A stretch of DNA of 64,000 nt. Source: Spirosoma sp. SC4-14 (GTDB taxonomy: Bacteria; Bacteroidota; Bacteroidia; Cytophagales; Spirosomataceae). The notes below the pieces were generated by a model that worked only from the letters and a program-made list of their open reading frames with translations, made no database searches and had not been told where the DNA came from. The stretch spans positions 6,255,001 to 6,319,000 of the forward strand of contig NZ_CP147518.1 in the NCBI RefSeq assembly GCF_037201965.1, given 5' to 3'. Both the position numbers and the translations under genes were made by a program. Shown here in pieces: positions 1 through 8,609 of the stretch. Position 1 is the first letter of the stretch. Each line of letters starts with the position of its first letter.

Positions 1-327
1 GATGCTATTTTACCCCAGCTTCGCTCAAGCGACCAGGTTAGTATCCAACCATCGACCTATTACCTCGAAAGCGGCTCTTACTTCCGGATGAAGAACATCC
101 AGTTGACTTACCAGTTGCCGCAGGCGCTCCTGTCGCGGTTAAAAATCGGCACAATGGCGGTATACGTTCAGGGGCAAAACCTGTTTACAGTCACGAAGTA
201 TTCTGGCATGGACCCAGAAGTCAATCTGCGGAGCTACTCAGCTGGCAACGACCGCCAGATTGGTGTCGACGGTGGCTCGTATCCTGTTGCCAAAACTGTT
301 TTGGTTGGTCTGAATCTATCATTTTAA
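1..327 (+). CDS. SusC/RagA-family TonB-linked outer-membrane protein, C-terminal end (5' partial)
   Basis: The frame is open from base 1 and closes at TAA 325-327, leaving 108 residues of a larger protein. The segment ESGSYFRMKNIQLTY and the short terminal strand ending NLSF are typical of the last β-strands of SusC-type receptors, which import oligosaccharides or peptides across the outer membrane with TonB energy. The closing Phe fits the β-barrel assembly signal. The SusD partner begins 78 bases downstream, which supports the call. The plug, N-terminal carboxypeptidase-like domain and substrate cannot be judged from this fragment. Confidence 0.9.
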   Translation, partial: DAILPQLRSSDQVSIQPSTYYLESGSYFRMKNIQLTYQLPQALLSRLKIGTMAVYVQGQNLFTVTKYSGMDPEVNLRSYSAGNDRQIGVDGGSYPVAKTVLVGLNLSF

Positions 328-405
328 TGAATAAAGCCTAATGAGCAGTGATTGATGGAGCGCATAGTTCTGCTATGTCTCATTAGTCACGATCCATTTA
401 TCGCC

Positions 406-2133
406 ATGAAAAAAACAACCCTAGTCATAATCTCACTTAGTCTGGCAGTAGCTACTTCCTGCTCCGACAAGTTTTTAGATGTACAACCCAAAGCTGCCCT
501 GGCCGTTACAACGCTCCAAAACAAAGCAGGTGTCAATGCCCTGCTGATTGGTGCTTATTCGTTGCTCGATGGTTGGGCAACCCCCGAAGGCGCTTACCGG
601 TCTTATCAGGTTGGTGCCGACAACTGGGTATATGGGAGCGTTGCCAGTGATGACGCCTATAAGGGCACTATTGCGGGCGACCAACCCCCAATTTCTCTGA
701 TCGAGCAGGGCAATATACAGTCCGACAACATTTATTTTCGGGGTAAATGGCGCGGTATGTATGATGGTATAGCCCGCTCTAACGATGCCTTACAGGCTGT
801 AGCCGTAGCTAAAGACATGACCGATGCCGAAAAACAGCAGGTTATTGCCGAAGCTCGTTTTCTGCGGGGCCATTATCATTTCGAGCTGAAGAAGATGTAT
901 AACATGGTTCCTTACATCGACGAGAAAACCTACAACCCCAATGATCTGGAAAGCACAAAGCTGCCAAACAACACCGACATATGGCCCAATATCGTAGCCG
1001 ACATAAAAGCGGCTTATGATGCATTGCCAACCAAACAAACTCAGGTCGGTCGGCCAACCAAGTGGGCTGCCGCAGCCGAACTGGCCAAAGCCTATCTGTT
1101 CCAGAAAAAATATGCCGAAGCCAAAACGCTGCTGGAAGCAATAGTCGCTAGCGGACAATATAAACTGGTCGATAAGTATCACGACAATTTCAAAGCCGTA
1201 ACGAACAACAATGCGGAGTCGATCTTTGAAATCCAATATTCGGTTAACGACGGCGCATCGGGTGGCGAAAATGGCAATATCGGGTCAACGCTCAACTACC
1301 CCTACGGTGGTGGCGGTGTTACAACCTGCTGTGGCTTTTTCCAGCCCTCACAAAATCTGGTCAATGCCTTCAAAACCGATGCCACTGGCCTGCCTATGCT
1401 CGATACGTTCAATGCTTCTGATGTAACAAACGATCAGGGAATTGAGTCTACAGCCCCTTTTACACCCTATGCCGGTACGGTTGACCCACGACTCGACTGG
1501 ACAGTTGGGCGCCGGGGAATTCCTTTCCTGGACTGGGGTGTTCATCCGGGCAAAGCCTACGTTCGTGACCAATCGTATGGCGGCCCCTATTCGCCCAAAA
1601 AACACGTCATGTATAAATCAGATGTAGGTACCAATACGTTTGCCGGGAACCCACGCCTGAACGCCAACAACTACCGAATTATCCGATATAGCCATGTGTT
1701 GTTGTGGCTGGCCGAGATTGAAGTCGAAATTGGCGATCTGGAAAAAGCACGCGCCTACGTGAATCAGATCCGCAAACGGGCTGCGAACCCCGACGGTTTT
1801 GTAAAAAATACCGACGGAACGCCCTCTGCCAACTACCTGATCAAAGAATACAGCGCAACCTGGACCGACAAAGATCTGGCACGCAAGGCCGTACAGTTTG
1901 AACAGCGGCTGGAGTTTGCCATGGAAGGCCATCGTCGGTTCGACCTCGTTCGGTGGGGTATTGCAGATCAGGTACTGAACGCCTATTATCCGGTAGAAGC
2001 TAAAAAACGCTCTTACCTCAATGGCGTTTCATTTGTGAAAGGCAAACATGAATATTTCCCAATTCCGATTCAGGAAATATTTAACAGCAAAAAAGGCGGT
2101 ACAGCAACCCTGACACAGAATCCAGGGTATTAG
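406..2133 (+). CDS. SusD/RagB-family nutrient-binding outer-membrane lipoprotein
   Basis: This 575-residue protein is the surface lid that binds substrate over a SusC channel. I start it at ATG 406 because the reading from there gives a clean lipoprotein signal (MKKTT, hydrophobic stretch, lipobox VATSC with Cys19), whereas an in-frame upstream TTG at 352 only adds a non-signal extension. After the Cys comes SDKFLDVQP, the usual SusD N-terminus. TPR-like helical repeats fill the middle, and the family hallmarks HRRFDLVRWG and FPIPIQEI lie near the C-terminus. It follows the SusC gene directly, so the two form one operon. The sugar or peptide it binds cannot be told, since no glycosidase gene is adjacent in the window. 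Confidence 0.93.
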   Translation: MKKTTLVIISLSLAVATSCSDKFLDVQPKAALAVTTLQNKAGVNALLIGAYSLLDGWATPEGAYRSYQVGADNWVYGSVASDDAYKGTIAGDQPPISLIEQGNIQSDNIYFRGKWRGMYDGIARSNDALQAVAVAKDMTDAEKQQVIAEARFLRGHYHFELKKMYNMVPYIDEKTYNPNDLESTKLPNNTDIWPNIVADIKAAYDALPTKQTQVGRPTKWAAAAELAKAYLFQKKYAEAKTLLEAIVASGQYKLVDKYHDNFKAVTNNNAESIFEIQYSVNDGASGGENGNIGSTLNYPYGGGGVTTCCGFFQPSQNLVNAFKTDATGLPMLDTFNASDVTNDQGIESTAPFTPYAGTVDPRLDWTVGRRGIPFLDWGVHPGKAYVRDQSYGGPYSPKKHVMYKSDVGTNTFAGNPRLNANNYRIIRYSHVLLWLAEIEVEIGDLEKARAYVNQIRKRAANPDGFVKNTDGTPSANYLIKEYSATWTDKDLARKAVQFEQRLEFAMEGHRRFDLVRWGIADQVLNAYYPVEAKKRSYLNGVSFVKGKHEYFPIPIQEIFNSKKGGTATLTQNPGY

Positions 2134-2217
2134 GTTATGGTTTACGGTATTCGATTTAGGGGCATAAAGAGAATGTATACGCATAGGCCGCGTAACCCTA
2201 AACGGTAAGCCATAAAC
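2133..2217. repeat. Degenerate heptamer-type inverted repeat after susD (site A)
   Basis: The left arm at 2133-2148 (GGTTATGGTTTACGGT) is nearly the reverse complement of 2202-2217 (ACGGTAAGCCATAAAC), and another related word, AAACCGTAAC, follows at 2221. The words match the GGTTTATGGTTTACGG vocabulary of the stronger copies near 3.2, 37.9 and 45.1 kb. It overlaps the last base of the susD stop codon. It is the most decayed member I list. Confidence 0.55.
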
Positions 2218-2237
2218 TACAAACCGTAACTCGTAAC

Positions 2238-2280
2238 GTGGTCGGCAGGTAAGTATAGGTAACCTGTCGGCCACTTTTTA
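2238..2280 (+). terminator. Rho-independent terminator of the SusC/SusD operon
   Basis: GTGGTCGGCAGGT (2238-2250) pairs with ACCTGTCGGCCAC (2262-2274) with one wobble pair and one mismatch, leaving an 11-base loop, and is followed at once by TTTTTA. It sits about 105 bases past the susD stop, after the heptamer repeat. Confidence 0.8.
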
Positions 2281-2293
2281 TGCTAAAACATGA

Positions 2294-2656
2294 GTGATCC
2301 ATTATAGATACTCTTCTTTTCAATCAAACCGGCAAACCTTGCTGAAACAAACAGCCGGGCTTCGGGGTAAATTTTCAAAGAATGAACCTCGGGTTATTAG
2401 CGCCTGCACTGTCGATAAAAGCAAAGTCATATCTTTTACCGATGCAGTCAATAAACATTTTGCCAAAAAGGCCAAGAACGAGTCTTATAAAGGATACCAG
2501 CCATACGACAATTACCGAAATCTGCTTTCCGGCAAAGACACCGCTGACCAACTGGGCCGTTTGCTTCGCTGGAATCCTGAAAAAGAAAAATTTGGGAACG
2601 ATGCCGAAGCCAATAAGCTATTAAGTCGCCCTGTGCGAACGAAGTGGACCTCCTAA
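2294..2656 (+). CDS. Unrecognised 120-residue protein, possibly a gene fragment
   Basis: The frame opens at GTG 2294 directly after an in-frame stop (TGA 2291) and runs 120 codons. The product is basic and hydrophilic, with no signal peptide or membrane segment. The second half (around YKGYQPYDNYRNLLSG and LGRLLRWNPEKEKFG) has the composition of a real protein. The first 30 residues look less convincing, so the true gene may have lost its 5' end or may start inside. It lies alone between the susD terminator and the tsaE promoter. I do not recognise a family. Confidence 0.35.
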   Translation: MIHYRYSSFQSNRQTLLKQTAGLRGKFSKNEPRVISACTVDKSKVISFTDAVNKHFAKKAKNESYKGYQPYDNYRNLLSGKDTADQLGRLLRWNPEKEKFGNDAEANKLLSRPVRTKWTS

Positions 2657-2663
2657 AATTCGT

Positions 2664-2671
2664 TATCTTTG
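2664..2671 (+). promoter_or_regulatory. Bacteroidota -7 promoter element for tsaE
   Basis: TATCTTTG matches the primary sigma -7 consensus TAnnTTTG exactly and lies about 52 bases before the tsaE start. No clear TTTG -33 element is seen at the usual distance. Confidence 0.6.
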
Positions 2672-2722
2672 CAGGCTGTTCGTTCCGGCCTGGCCACTGG
2701 CTATCCGGAAAACAACACCTTT

Positions 2723-3145
2723 ATGACTGTACATTTTCATCGACTCGACGAACTCGACACAGTAGCCCGTCAATTGCTGGCCGAAGGGCGAAAGCATTCG
2801 GTATGGCTGTTTGAAGGCGAAATGGGAGCTGGTAAAACCACGCTCATTAAAGCACTTTGCCGGGCATTAGGAGTCGTAAGTATGGTACAAAGTCCAACAT
2901 TTTCGATTGTTAACGAGTATAGTACGCACGAAGGCCATTCCATTTATCACTTCGACTGCTACCGTCTCCGCAACGAAGCCGAAGCACTGGACATTGGCAT
3001 TGAAGAGTATTTTGATTCAGGCGATTATTGTTTTATTGAGTGGCCGGAACGTATAGAATCGCTATGGCCTGCCACATATTACCAAATTCATCTTTCGGCC
3101 GACCATGTTGGTCGCCGAACGGTGAAAACCTTATCAGTTGACTAG
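2723..3145 (+). CDS. tsaE: tRNA threonylcarbamoyladenosine biosynthesis ATPase TsaE
   Basis: TsaE is the ATPase that works with TsaB/TsaD to put threonylcarbamoyl on A37 of ANN-decoding tRNAs. The 140-residue product has the Walker A loop GEMGAGKTT near residue 35, then SPTFSIVNEY, HFDCYRL and FIEWPE, all family signatures in the right order, and the usual family length. ATG 2723 is chosen because the upstream in-frame residues (from 2669) overlap the promoter element and do not resemble the family. The next gene downstream, alanine dehydrogenase, is separated by a repeat-filled gap. Confidence 0.93.
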   Translation: MTVHFHRLDELDTVARQLLAEGRKHSVWLFEGEMGAGKTTLIKALCRALGVVSMVQSPTFSIVNEYSTHEGHSIYHFDCYRLRNEAEALDIGIEEYFDSGDYCFIEWPERIESLWPATYYQIHLSADHVGRRTVKTLSVD

Positions 3146-3168
3146 TTTTACAGTTTATGGGTTTATGA

Positions 3169-3276
3169 TTTACGGTTTATGGTTTACGGTTGCTCTACGC
3201 CTTTAGGTTCTAACAGGCAGAGCAACCATAAACCATAAACCGTAAATTGAAAACTGAAAACTGAAAACTGAAAACT
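3169..3276. repeat. 28-bp inverted repeat plus four GAAAACT heptamers (site B)
   Basis: The arm at 3169-3196 and its partner at 3219-3246 are reverse complements at 27 of 28 bases, with a 22-base loop. The arms are made of 7-base units (TTTACGG, TTTATGG, TTTACGG, TTGCTCT). The right arm is followed by exactly four tandem GAAAACT units at 3249-3276, ending eight bases before the GTG start of the alanine dehydrogenase gene. Eighteen bases of the right arm (3220-3237) recur exactly at 37972-37989. In RNA this would fold into a long hairpin in the tsaE-ald intergenic region. There is no U-tract directly after it. Confidence 0.9.
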
Positions 3277-3284
3277 TTTATCGT

Positions 3285-4496
3285 GTGACTGGATTTGAGG
3301 AATTGGCCAAGCAAACGGCCTTATATCCAAAAGAAGCTCCACTGGCCGTTAAGACCAGCCGGAATGGTTTACTCATCGGTTTACCGAAAGAAGTATCGCT
3401 TCAGGAGAACCGTATTGCACTCACCCCCGAAGCGGTAGCCATTCTGATCCGAAATGGCCATAATGTTATTGTTGAGAAAGGGGCTGGCGAAAAAGCCAAA
3501 TTTACGGATACCGAATATAGTGAAGCCGGAGCCCAGATTGCTCAATCGCCCCAGGAGGTCTACGAGGCTAATCTGATTCTCAAAGTTGAGCCTCTGGTCG
3601 AATCAGAATTCGACTATGTCAAGTCGGGTAGCACGGTTATTTCGGCCTTGAATCTACCCGCTCATGACCGCTCCTACTTTGAGAAAATCAACAGCAAAAA
3701 CCTCACTGCCTTTGGCTACGAGTATATCGAAGACCAGGCTGGCAACATGCTCATCATTCGTTCCATGAGTGAAATTGCCGGTAGCACTGTGATGCTTATT
3801 GCAGGCGAATACCTCAGCAATGCCGACAATGGCCGAGGTATTATTCTGGGAGGCATAACGGGTGTTCCGCCAACGAAGGTTGTGATGCTGGGAGCCGGAA
3901 CCGTTACTGAATATGCGGTACGCACATCGCTGGGCATGGGGGCCGATGTGAAAGTATTCGACAAGCATTTATACAAACTCCAACGGCTCAAATACTCGGT
4001 TGGTCAGCATGTTTACACCTCCATTATCGACTCTGACACCTTAACGGAAGCCATTCAGCGGGCCGATGTAGTGATTGGTGCCATGCGGGCCGAAGATGGA
4101 TTAAGCCCCGTTGTTGTAACGGAAGAAATGATTGGTCGAATGAAACCCGATTCGGTTATCATCGACGTGTCCATTGACCAGGGCGGCAACTTCGAAACTT
4201 CGCGTATGACTACGCATAAACACCCAACGTTCAAACATATGGGTGTTATTCACTATTGCGTACCCAATATTGCAGCACGAGTTGCGCATACGGCCAGTAT
4301 GGCATTGAGCAACATCTTCCTGCCATTTCTGCTCGAAACCGGCACTACTGGTGGTATTGAGCAAATGATGTATGCGAACCGTTGGTTTATGAAAGGTGTT
4401 TATGCTCATAAAGGAACATTAACGAATGCCTATATAGCCCGGAAGTTCAACATGCGATTTAAGGATTTGGATCTTCTGCTGGCAGCACGTTTTTAA
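3285..4496 (+). CDS. ald: Alanine dehydrogenase
   Basis: The 403-residue protein belongs to the alanine dehydrogenase/PNT N-terminal family, which interconverts alanine and pyruvate with NAD. Seen in order: GLPKEVSLQENRIALTPEAV (substrate domain, near residue 31), VEPLVESE, RSMSEIAGSTVMLI, the Rossmann dinucleotide loop GAGTVTEYA, IDVSIDQGG and the C-terminal HYCVPNIAARV. It is about 30 residues longer at each end than the classical 370-residue enzyme, as is usual for the Bacteroidota form. The start is GTG 3285, directly behind the GAAAACT heptamer array, with no Shine-Dalgarno sequence. A small hairpin of six G/C-rich pairs (about 4498-4512) without a U-tract separates it from the next gene. 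Confidence 0.9.
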   Translation: MTGFEELAKQTALYPKEAPLAVKTSRNGLLIGLPKEVSLQENRIALTPEAVAILIRNGHNVIVEKGAGEKAKFTDTEYSEAGAQIAQSPQEVYEANLILKVEPLVESEFDYVKSGSTVISALNLPAHDRSYFEKINSKNLTAFGYEYIEDQAGNMLIIRSMSEIAGSTVMLIAGEYLSNADNGRGIILGGITGVPPTKVVMLGAGTVTEYAVRTSLGMGADVKVFDKHLYKLQRLKYSVGQHVYTSIIDSDTLTEAIQRADVVIGAMRAEDGLSPVVVTEEMIGRMKPDSVIIDVSIDQGGNFETSRMTTHKHPTFKHMGVIHYCVPNIAARVAHTASMALSNIFLPFLLETGTTGGIEQMMYANRWFMKGVYAHKGTLTNAYIARKFNMRFKDLDLLLAARF

Positions 4497-4528
4497 AAGC
4501 CCCTTGGGGGCTCTAAATTACTTTCACA

Positions 4529-4933
4529 ATGATTAACCATAGTAACGAAAACACACTTCTCGACGATGCCAACTCCTACGATGTCAATAAGGAATTGATG
4601 GGTGCTATTTCGTCGGATTTTGTTAAGGTGGCCGATCAGTTGAAAGAGGCTTCCTATCAGATCAGAAAACGCGGTTTTTCGGAATATCCACTATTTGTGG
4701 CTTCGCGCCGGGAGGTTCCGGTGGGTCAACTACTGATTGGCGCAAATGAGCTGGAAAATCAGTGGAACTACAAAGCATCGTTTCTGGACGAGTTCATACA
4801 ACGCGCGCTGATTGGCCCCGAATCGGTCGACCTCTGGAAAGAGAACTATAAAAAGCCTGACGAATACTGCTGTTTATTTGTTGTTCATGGTGACTTTGCC
4901 GGATTTGTTTATATCCCGTATCCAGAAGACTGA
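4529..4933 (+). CDS. Small acidic protein of unknown function downstream of ald
   Basis: A 134-residue soluble protein with no signal peptide or membrane span. The N-terminus (NENTLLDDANSYDVNKEL) is acidic, and the middle reads KRGFSEYPLFVASRREVPVG, followed by ELENQWNYKASFLDEF and a hydrophobic C-terminal strand FVVHGDFAGFVYIPYPED. It lies 32 bases after ald and ahead of a strong terminator, so it is probably co-transcribed. I recall similar small proteins beside ald in Cytophagales, but know no function. Confidence 0.75.
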   Translation: MINHSNENTLLDDANSYDVNKELMGAISSDFVKVADQLKEASYQIRKRGFSEYPLFVASRREVPVGQLLIGANELENQWNYKASFLDEFIQRALIGPESVDLWKENYKKPDEYCCLFVVHGDFAGFVYIPYPED

Positions 4934-4947
4934 CATCTTTTCGATGA

Positions 4948-4993
4948 GAAAACACTAAAGCCGATTCACTACTGAATCGGCTTTAGTGTTTTC
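4948..4993 (+). terminator. Strong hairpin terminator after the ald operon
   Basis: A perfect 21-bp stem (4948-4968 with 4973-4993) closes a 4-base loop CTAC and is flanked by A-rich left and T-rich right bases, so it can stop transcription from either side. It marks the end of the tsaE/ald block. Confidence 0.85.
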
Positions 4994-5391
4994 TGGAGAT
5001 GTTGGCAGGCAGTCTCGTTTCACTGCTGGCCGATGCATTCTTCACCAACCAAAACCAGATTGAAAGAATGAACCTGCGGCTCTGGTTCAATAATACTTTT
5101 TCGGGAAATTCCTTTCTCCGAAAAAGCCTAGTAAAACGGCATTTCATCTGGTTACCTGCTAGTAAATTAGTCGTCAGACAATAGGGTCAAAATCGACCCT
5201 GTACCTATCAAAAACCGCTACTTATCGAGTGTATTGGAGATTAAATCAATTTTGCGTATATTAAGCCAATCTTACTAAAAAGGCTAGGAAAAGATAACTT
5301 TTTTTTGTATTTTTACAATCTGTTAGGCTCACCCGAGAGTGTGGTTTACTGAGCCCTAAATAACAAATTTCAGACACGCTCCCATTCCGAT
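4994..5391 (+). promoter_or_regulatory. Intergenic region and leader of gyrB
   Basis: No convincing gene lies here; a 61-codon open frame at 4999-5184 has no family resemblance. The last 110 bases are AT-rich with an eight-T run and carry TTAGGCTCA (5323-5331) that pairs with TGAGCCCTAA (5350-5359), giving a leader hairpin about 35 bases before the gyrB start. I see no exact TAnnTTTG element; the nearest relative is the T-rich block near 5303-5315. Confidence 0.4.
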
Positions 5392-7389
<1,998 letters not shown>

Positions 7390-7392
<3 letters not shown>

Positions 7393-7430
7393 AATCAAAA
7401 AGGAGCTTCGTAAGCTCCTTTTTGATTTTA
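7390..7430. terminator. Bidirectional terminator between gyrB and the peptide-export operon
   Basis: A 19-bp stem (7390-7408 with 7412-7430) with a three-base loop runs from the gyrB stop into the stop codon of the convergent HlyD-type gene. A-rich and T-rich flanks on the two sides allow termination of both genes. Confidence 0.85.
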
Positions 7431-8594
7431 AACAATAGTATTTTTCGGATTTAGCCAATCGTCGGTTTTATCGTAAAGAAGTTGAAAAAGACTTCGACGT
7501 GTGATGATAAATCTGGCTTTTAGAGTCATGCCTTTCTTTAAATGGCCCTGTGCTCCGTTTTTAAGCCGAATAATCTCATTGTCCAACCGGCATTTTACCT
7601 TATAAATAGGGTTGTTGTCAACTACAACAAAATCATTGGCTATATCAACTAGCTTTCCAGAAACCAACCCCCATTCATTATAATTAAATGCATCGATCTG
7701 GAATTGTACGGGCATATTTATTCGTAATAATCCAATATCTTTAGAACTGACATGGCACTCTACTAATAAAGCAGAATCAGGAGAAATAATACCTAGATTT
7801 TCACCTGCCTGAATATAACTTCCAACGTATTTACCACTCCACTGCTGTATATGCCCTGAGATAGGTGCATGCAATGTATAAGGACGTTTTTCTTCCTCTA
7901 ATTGCCGTTCATGTGCTTGTAGCTCGGTTAATTCAGCACGGTACCTATTCCGATCTAATTGCCACTGCGATAGTTGCTTTTCAATAAAAGTACTATACTC
8001 GGTTTGCAGGCGCCGATAAGCATATGCTTTCTCATCAAACTCCCGCATCGCAATCACCTTATCATGATATAGTTTACGGTCGGCATCAAGCTCTTTCCTG
8101 ACCTTATTCTGATGATCCAGCATCTCAGTCAGCGAATACCTAAATTGAGAGTACTGCTGCATATACAGTGAAGATGATAAATCAGTCAACGAGAATAAAT
8201 GGGCCGAATCCAGCTTTACCAATCGATCTAAATCATGCAGAAATATCAATTTCTCCGACTGTTGATCCTGATTCAAACGTAATTTTGTATCCAGTACATG
8301 GGTTTGTAAAAATACTAAAGGCTGGCCCTTATAAATATATTGATTTTCACGAACTGTGATCCTAGTAACCGTTCCAGCTACTAAAGGCCTGACTTCTGTC
8401 TTCTCCTGCTCAGTTCGAAGTAATCCCGGACTTGTAACCGAAACATCTACATAAACAAAGGGTAGTGCTAACATAGCCCCTAAAAGACTCACTAAAACCA
8501 GCGTATAGAGCAATTGACTTTGCCGATGAACACGCGGCAAATATGCTTCCAGTGTATTCTCGACTATTTCGACCGGAAAGAGTTGATGTTGCAT
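7428..8594 (-). CDS. HlyD-family membrane-fusion protein of a peptide exporter
   Basis: This 388-residue adaptor bridges an inner-membrane ABC exporter and the outer envelope. It has a short cytoplasmic N-terminus, one membrane span at about residues 28-48 (LLYTLVLVSLLGAMLALPFV), a split biotinyl-lipoyl domain (start VRPLVAGTVTRITVRENQYIYKGQPL, closing half HAPISGHIQQWSGKYVGSYIQAGENL) and a long helical hairpin between about residues 110 and 230. The C-terminal β-barrel domain follows. It is the last gene of the operon, 15 bases behind the C39 ABC exporter, the normal partner of this adaptor type in bacteriocin secretion. No TolC-like gene is present, so an outer-membrane channel must be supplied from elsewhere. 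Confidence 0.88.
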   Translation of the reverse strand: MQHQLFPVEIVENTLEAYLPRVHRQSQLLYTLVLVSLLGAMLALPFVYVDVSVTSPGLLRTEQEKTEVRPLVAGTVTRITVRENQYIYKGQPLVFLQTHVLDTKLRLNQDQQSEKLIFLHDLDRLVKLDSAHLFSLTDLSSSLYMQQYSQFRYSLTEMLDHQNKVRKELDADRKLYHDKVIAMREFDEKAYAYRRLQTEYSTFIEKQLSQWQLDRNRYRAELTELQAHERQLEEEKRPYTLHAPISGHIQQWSGKYVGSYIQAGENLGIISPDSALLVECHVSSKDIGLLRINMPVQFQIDAFNYNEWGLVSGKLVDIANDFVVVDNNPIYKVKCRLDNEIIRLKNGAQGHLKKGMTLKARFIITRRSLFQLLYDKTDDWLNPKNTIV

Positions 8595-8609
8595 GATGAC
8601 AGAGCCTAC

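Noticed and set aside
2669..2722. Upstream start for tsaE
   Set aside because: It overlaps the TATCTTTG promoter element and has no family likeness.
3249..3276. GAAAACT tandem array taken as a CRISPR-like repeat
   Set aside because: Units are 7 bases without spacers and no cas gene is near.
4999..5184. 61-codon open frame before gyrB
   Set aside because: No family likeness, no promoter, and it sits right behind a terminator; treated as chance.
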